64,000 nucleotides of DNA from Phoma sp. XZ068 (lineage: Eukaryota > Ascomycota > Dothideomycetes > Pleosporales > Didymellaceae), in the NCBI GenBank assembly GCA_004835665.1, contig RBKR01000010.1, positions 930,001 to 994,000 of the forward strand. The letters run 5' to 3'. Position 1 is the stretch's first letter, and each line of letters starts with the position of its first letter. Of this stretch, positions 61,663-64,000 are shown piece by piece. Below the pieces are notes generated by a model. It made no database searches. It was not told the DNA's origin and saw nothing but the letters and a program-made list of their open reading frames with translations. A program made the position numbers and the translations under genes.

Positions 61663-62675
61663 ATGGCAACCGCATCGCTTGAAGCAACCAATCTGTTCAA
61701 TGTCAAAGGATTAGTAGCAGTCATCACAGGTGGAGGTTCAGGTAAGTTTTCATTTCGGAACACCTCACTCTCCAGATTCAAGGAATAACAGCATTGATAC
61801 AATCACAGGTCTTGGCCTCATGATGGCACGTGCTCTCGCCTTGAACGGCGCCCACAAAGTCTACATCATCGGCCGACGGCAATCCGTCCTCGAAGCCGCC
61901 TCAAAATCCGTCTCAACGAACAATATCATCCCTATCGTAGGTGATGTACTATCTAAAGACTCCCTCGCCTCTGCCGTGTCCCAAATCACCTCCGACGTAG
62001 GCTACATCAACATATTCATCGCCAACTCTGGAATTGGTGGTCCCCAAGCCGCACTCTCTAACCCACTACCACCCAACTCGACCTTGCGAGATTTCATCAA
62101 ATCATGGAGCAGCGTCAGTATGGAGGAGTACGAGAAGACGTTTGAGTTGAATGTTTCTGCTGTGTGGTTTAGTATCATGGCGTTCTTGCCGTTGTTGGAG
62201 AAAGGGAATGAGAATGGAAATGTGTCGCAGAGGAGCCAGGTTCTGACTACGAGTAGTATCGCGGGTTTTAACAGGATGGCGCCCAGTGGATTTGCTTATG
62301 GGCAGAGTAAGGCGGCCACGACGCATTTGATGAAGCAGTTGGCTTCGAATTTGGCGCCGTATAAGATTAGGTGTAACGTTCTCGCTCCTGGATGTAAGTT
62401 TTGTCGCTCTTTCTCTCTTTCAAGTTCCTGGTTTCTGTCATGGCTATTCATACAAACCTAACTTGTGCCTCGTAGTGTTCCCATCTGAAGCAGTAGCCTC
62501 AATTACTCGTGATAGCGTTTTCCCTATCGAGAAAATCCCACTGCAAAGACCTGGTACTGAAGAGGAGATGGCAGGTGCAACATTATTTTTGGCTAGTCAT
62601 GCTGGAGGATATTGTAATGGATGTGTTCTGTTGATAGACGGAGGAAGACTGAGTATGATGCCTTCGACGTTTTGA
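61663..62675 (+). CDS. Short-chain dehydrogenase/reductase (SDR), 287 aa, three exons
   Basis: Exons are 61663-61741, 61809-62393 and 62476-62675, with introns of 67 and 82 nt (GTAAGT donors in both). The first intron falls inside the nucleotide-binding motif, giving ITGGGSGLGLMMA after splicing. Further signatures are GRR after strand 2, GDVLSKDS, NSGIGG, the catalytic Ser in TTSSIAGF, and YGQSK (Tyr about 188, Lys about 192). The C-terminus ends with the SDR pattern GATLFLASHAGGYCNGCVL-x-IDGG. NAD(P)-dependent oxidoreduction of a hydroxyl or keto group is expected; the substrate is unknown. All catalytic residues are present. Confidence 0.92.
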
Positions 62676-63379
62676 CGAGAAGTGAAATCATGATTAAAGT
62701 TCAATGAGTTGTTCAAGATTTGAAAGTGGTGATATCAAAGAGAGAGTTAGATCCTTAAGTGCTTGTAAGAAGCCACAACTCATACACAAACGATATTCTC
62801 GCACAGTTTGCGTTGTCTGTAATGGGGCAACTTGGGATTACCTCGTTGGGGTATGGTGGGAGATGAGGTGAACAGGGATAGGCAGGTCGGTCGCGTGAGG
62901 GTGAACGTCAAACAAGTATTAGTGAGCGGAGCTTTGGGTGGCTTCACGCTATGAGCGTCAATGGGAACAAGATGCAGGAGGACTGTATCGTGGATTGACG
63001 ATAGGGACTAAACTGTGGCTCTCTAAGGGTCTAATATATTGAGGTTCCGAACGCGGATCTGTGATACTTAGCTAACAGATCCATCACGTCACTTTATCAC
63101 GTGCTCAAGTCATGGTCTTCAGGGTCTTCGAACATCCTGAGGTGAACCTGTATAGCATAACCAATGATATCTAGGTTACATGGCACGCTCGCTTATCGCA
63201 AACGTTATACTTTGTGACCAGTAACTTAGTTTAAGCTGCTCTCGTATGATGGACGTGCGGGGTCGCTGCGCACTAACAAAAATCGTTAGTCGGTTTGACG
63301 AGAGGTACCGACCCGCATGACGATCTTGCATGAATCTGCAAACCGGCTGTGCAAAAGACCACGATCCTCTTAGATATCG
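62676..63379. other. No supported gene
   Basis: The 3' flank of the SDR gene and repeats-like DNA up to a transposase scrap. No convincing ORF. Confidence 0.5.
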
Positions 63380-63488
63380 ATGTGCGGTCGCATTTACACT
63401 TCGCTGTTGCAGCAGAATAATCTGCCACTTCTCCTCTTTGAATCGCAGCAACTGCGGCGGAGATAGCTGCTGACTCGTCTGTTCTGGC
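63380..63488 (-). pseudogene. Psq helix-turn-helix scrap of a pogo/Fot1 transposase
   Basis: The minus strand encodes ISAAVAAIQRGEVADYSAA followed by TAKCKCDRTSISKRI, the Psq-type HTH that begins fungal pogo/Fot1 transposases. No CENP-B or DDE part follows in any frame nearby. It is a short remnant. Confidence 0.55.
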
Positions 63489-63763
63489 CAAGGTTTTGTG
63501 GGTGTGGCGGGGGGTGGATCGCTTTTTTTTGGTGTGAGCTTTGTAAGCGGGTTCTCGGTTAGTTACAAATCCAAAGGAGATGCGCCGGCCCCATTGTTTG
63601 AGAGATGAGGTAAGCTCCGGCCGTTGGATGATTAAATGATTAGTATGAGGCGAAAAAGAGAAATGGATAAGAGAAATTCATATATTAAGAAGTTCAGTTC
63701 GAATTTCTCCATTCACAATCCAGTTTCTCATCCTTCGATCTCCAACAAAACACAACAGCAAAA

Positions 63764-64000
63764 ATGGCCTTCACCGAGTTCGTCGTCCCAACATTGAAGA
63801 CAGATCCTGAAACGGAAGCGACGTTCATGACCGAGCTCGCACCCTTCCTCATTAAGATCCTTGATACGCATACCACTCCTCCCAAGTTTAAATATTTCGG
63901 CAAGATTCTCCTTGAGAATGGCAATGATGTTTCGGGGGATTTCAGACTTGTAGTTGGAGTTGGTTCGTCAATTCCTCTTCCTTCTCCCTCTTTCCCTTAC
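63764..64000 (+). CDS. Start of a small ABM-like (dimeric alpha/beta barrel) protein, cut by the window end
   Basis: ATG 63764 follows a CA-rich leader (ACAACAGCAAAAATGG). The visible part begins MAFTEFVVPTLKTDPETE, then FLIKILDTHTTPPKFKYFGK and DVSGDFRLVVGV. The pattern of strand, helix and aromatic strand recalls fungal antibiotic-biosynthesis-monooxygenase-like small proteins. A donor-like GTTCGT near 63961 may start an intron. The gene continues past 64000, so the product is incomplete. Confidence 0.65.
   Translation, partial: MAFTEFVVPTLKTDPETEATFMTELAPFLIKILDTHTTPPKFKYFGKILLENGNDVSGDFRLVVGVGSSIPLPSPSFPY

Noticed and set aside
1..64000. tRNA and rRNA genes
   Set aside because: I found no cloverleaf-compatible sequence with A and B boxes and no rRNA signature by reading; a tRNA scan was not possible.
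59908..64000. Secondary-metabolite cluster around the esterase, SDR and ABM-like gene
   Set aside because: No PKS, NRPS, terpene synthase or pathway regulator lies in the window, so only the gene types hint at it.

Overview
This is nuclear DNA of a filamentous ascomycete, most likely a Dothideomycete (Pleosporales-like; an inference from gene and transposon types, not proven). The host genes have short GT-AG introns (46-82 nt) with CTAAC/CTAAT-type branch sites and CA-rich leaders. The repeats are typical of such fungi: a Copia LTR element, Tad1-type LINEs, hAT and pogo/Fot1 DNA transposons, and relict genes whose stops look like C-to-T (RIP-type) changes. Gene-bearing islands alternate with repeat blocks.

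1-10.6 kb is a graveyard of broken genes: two unrecognised relict genes (1-6.1 kb), interstitial telomere repeats (6.33-6.40 kb), a frameshifted N-terminal piece of an OrsD/telomere-linked-helicase type gene (7.18-9.49 kb), and a TPR/ankyrin scrap of an NLR-like gene (10.24-10.58 kb). It reads like an old subtelomere now internal to a chromosome.

10.6-17.9 kb holds three intact intronless genes that are not ordinary housekeeping genes: a 761-aa all-beta-looking protein, a 175-aa protein of unknown type, and a 326-aa protein joining an HExxH domain to bacterial-style VCBS/FG-GAP repeats. A 50-90 bp sequence with a GCGGCCGC-type core recurs here three times and a fourth time 35 kb away. Three of the four copies lie 140-330 bp upstream of an intact start codon, in that gene's orientation.

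18.0-32.8 kb is repeat-rich: a pogo C-terminal scrap cut by a complete Copia element (18.2-23.2 kb), a decayed LINE (23.9-25.3 kb), one host gene (25.5-26.6 kb), an apparently intact hAT transposase (27.9-30.6 kb), and a nested junk junction of pogo, solo-LTR-like and hAT pieces (30.7-32.8 kb).

33.3-42 kb is a host island: a frameshifted secreted protein, a secreted proteinase K-like subtilase with four exons, and a vacuolar-type Ca2+-ATPase. 42.6-49.7 kb is a Tad1-like LINE whose ORF1 is split by a pogo transposon; leaving out the transposon and one TA restores the reading frame. 50.8-51.2 kb is a MITE with 56-bp perfect inverted repeats and a 9-bp target duplication. 51.5-52.1 kb encodes a cysteine-rich, apparently GPI-anchored secreted protein. 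Two families of ~145-159 bp TG...CA elements with 5-bp target duplications are scattered through the window.

53.7-59.5 kb is a large relict gene hit at its 3' end by a pogo element with perfect 51-bp TIRs, then a dehydrogenase pseudogene. 59.9-64 kb returns to host genes: an HSL-type esterase divergent from a short-chain dehydrogenase, and the start of a small ABM-like gene running off the window.
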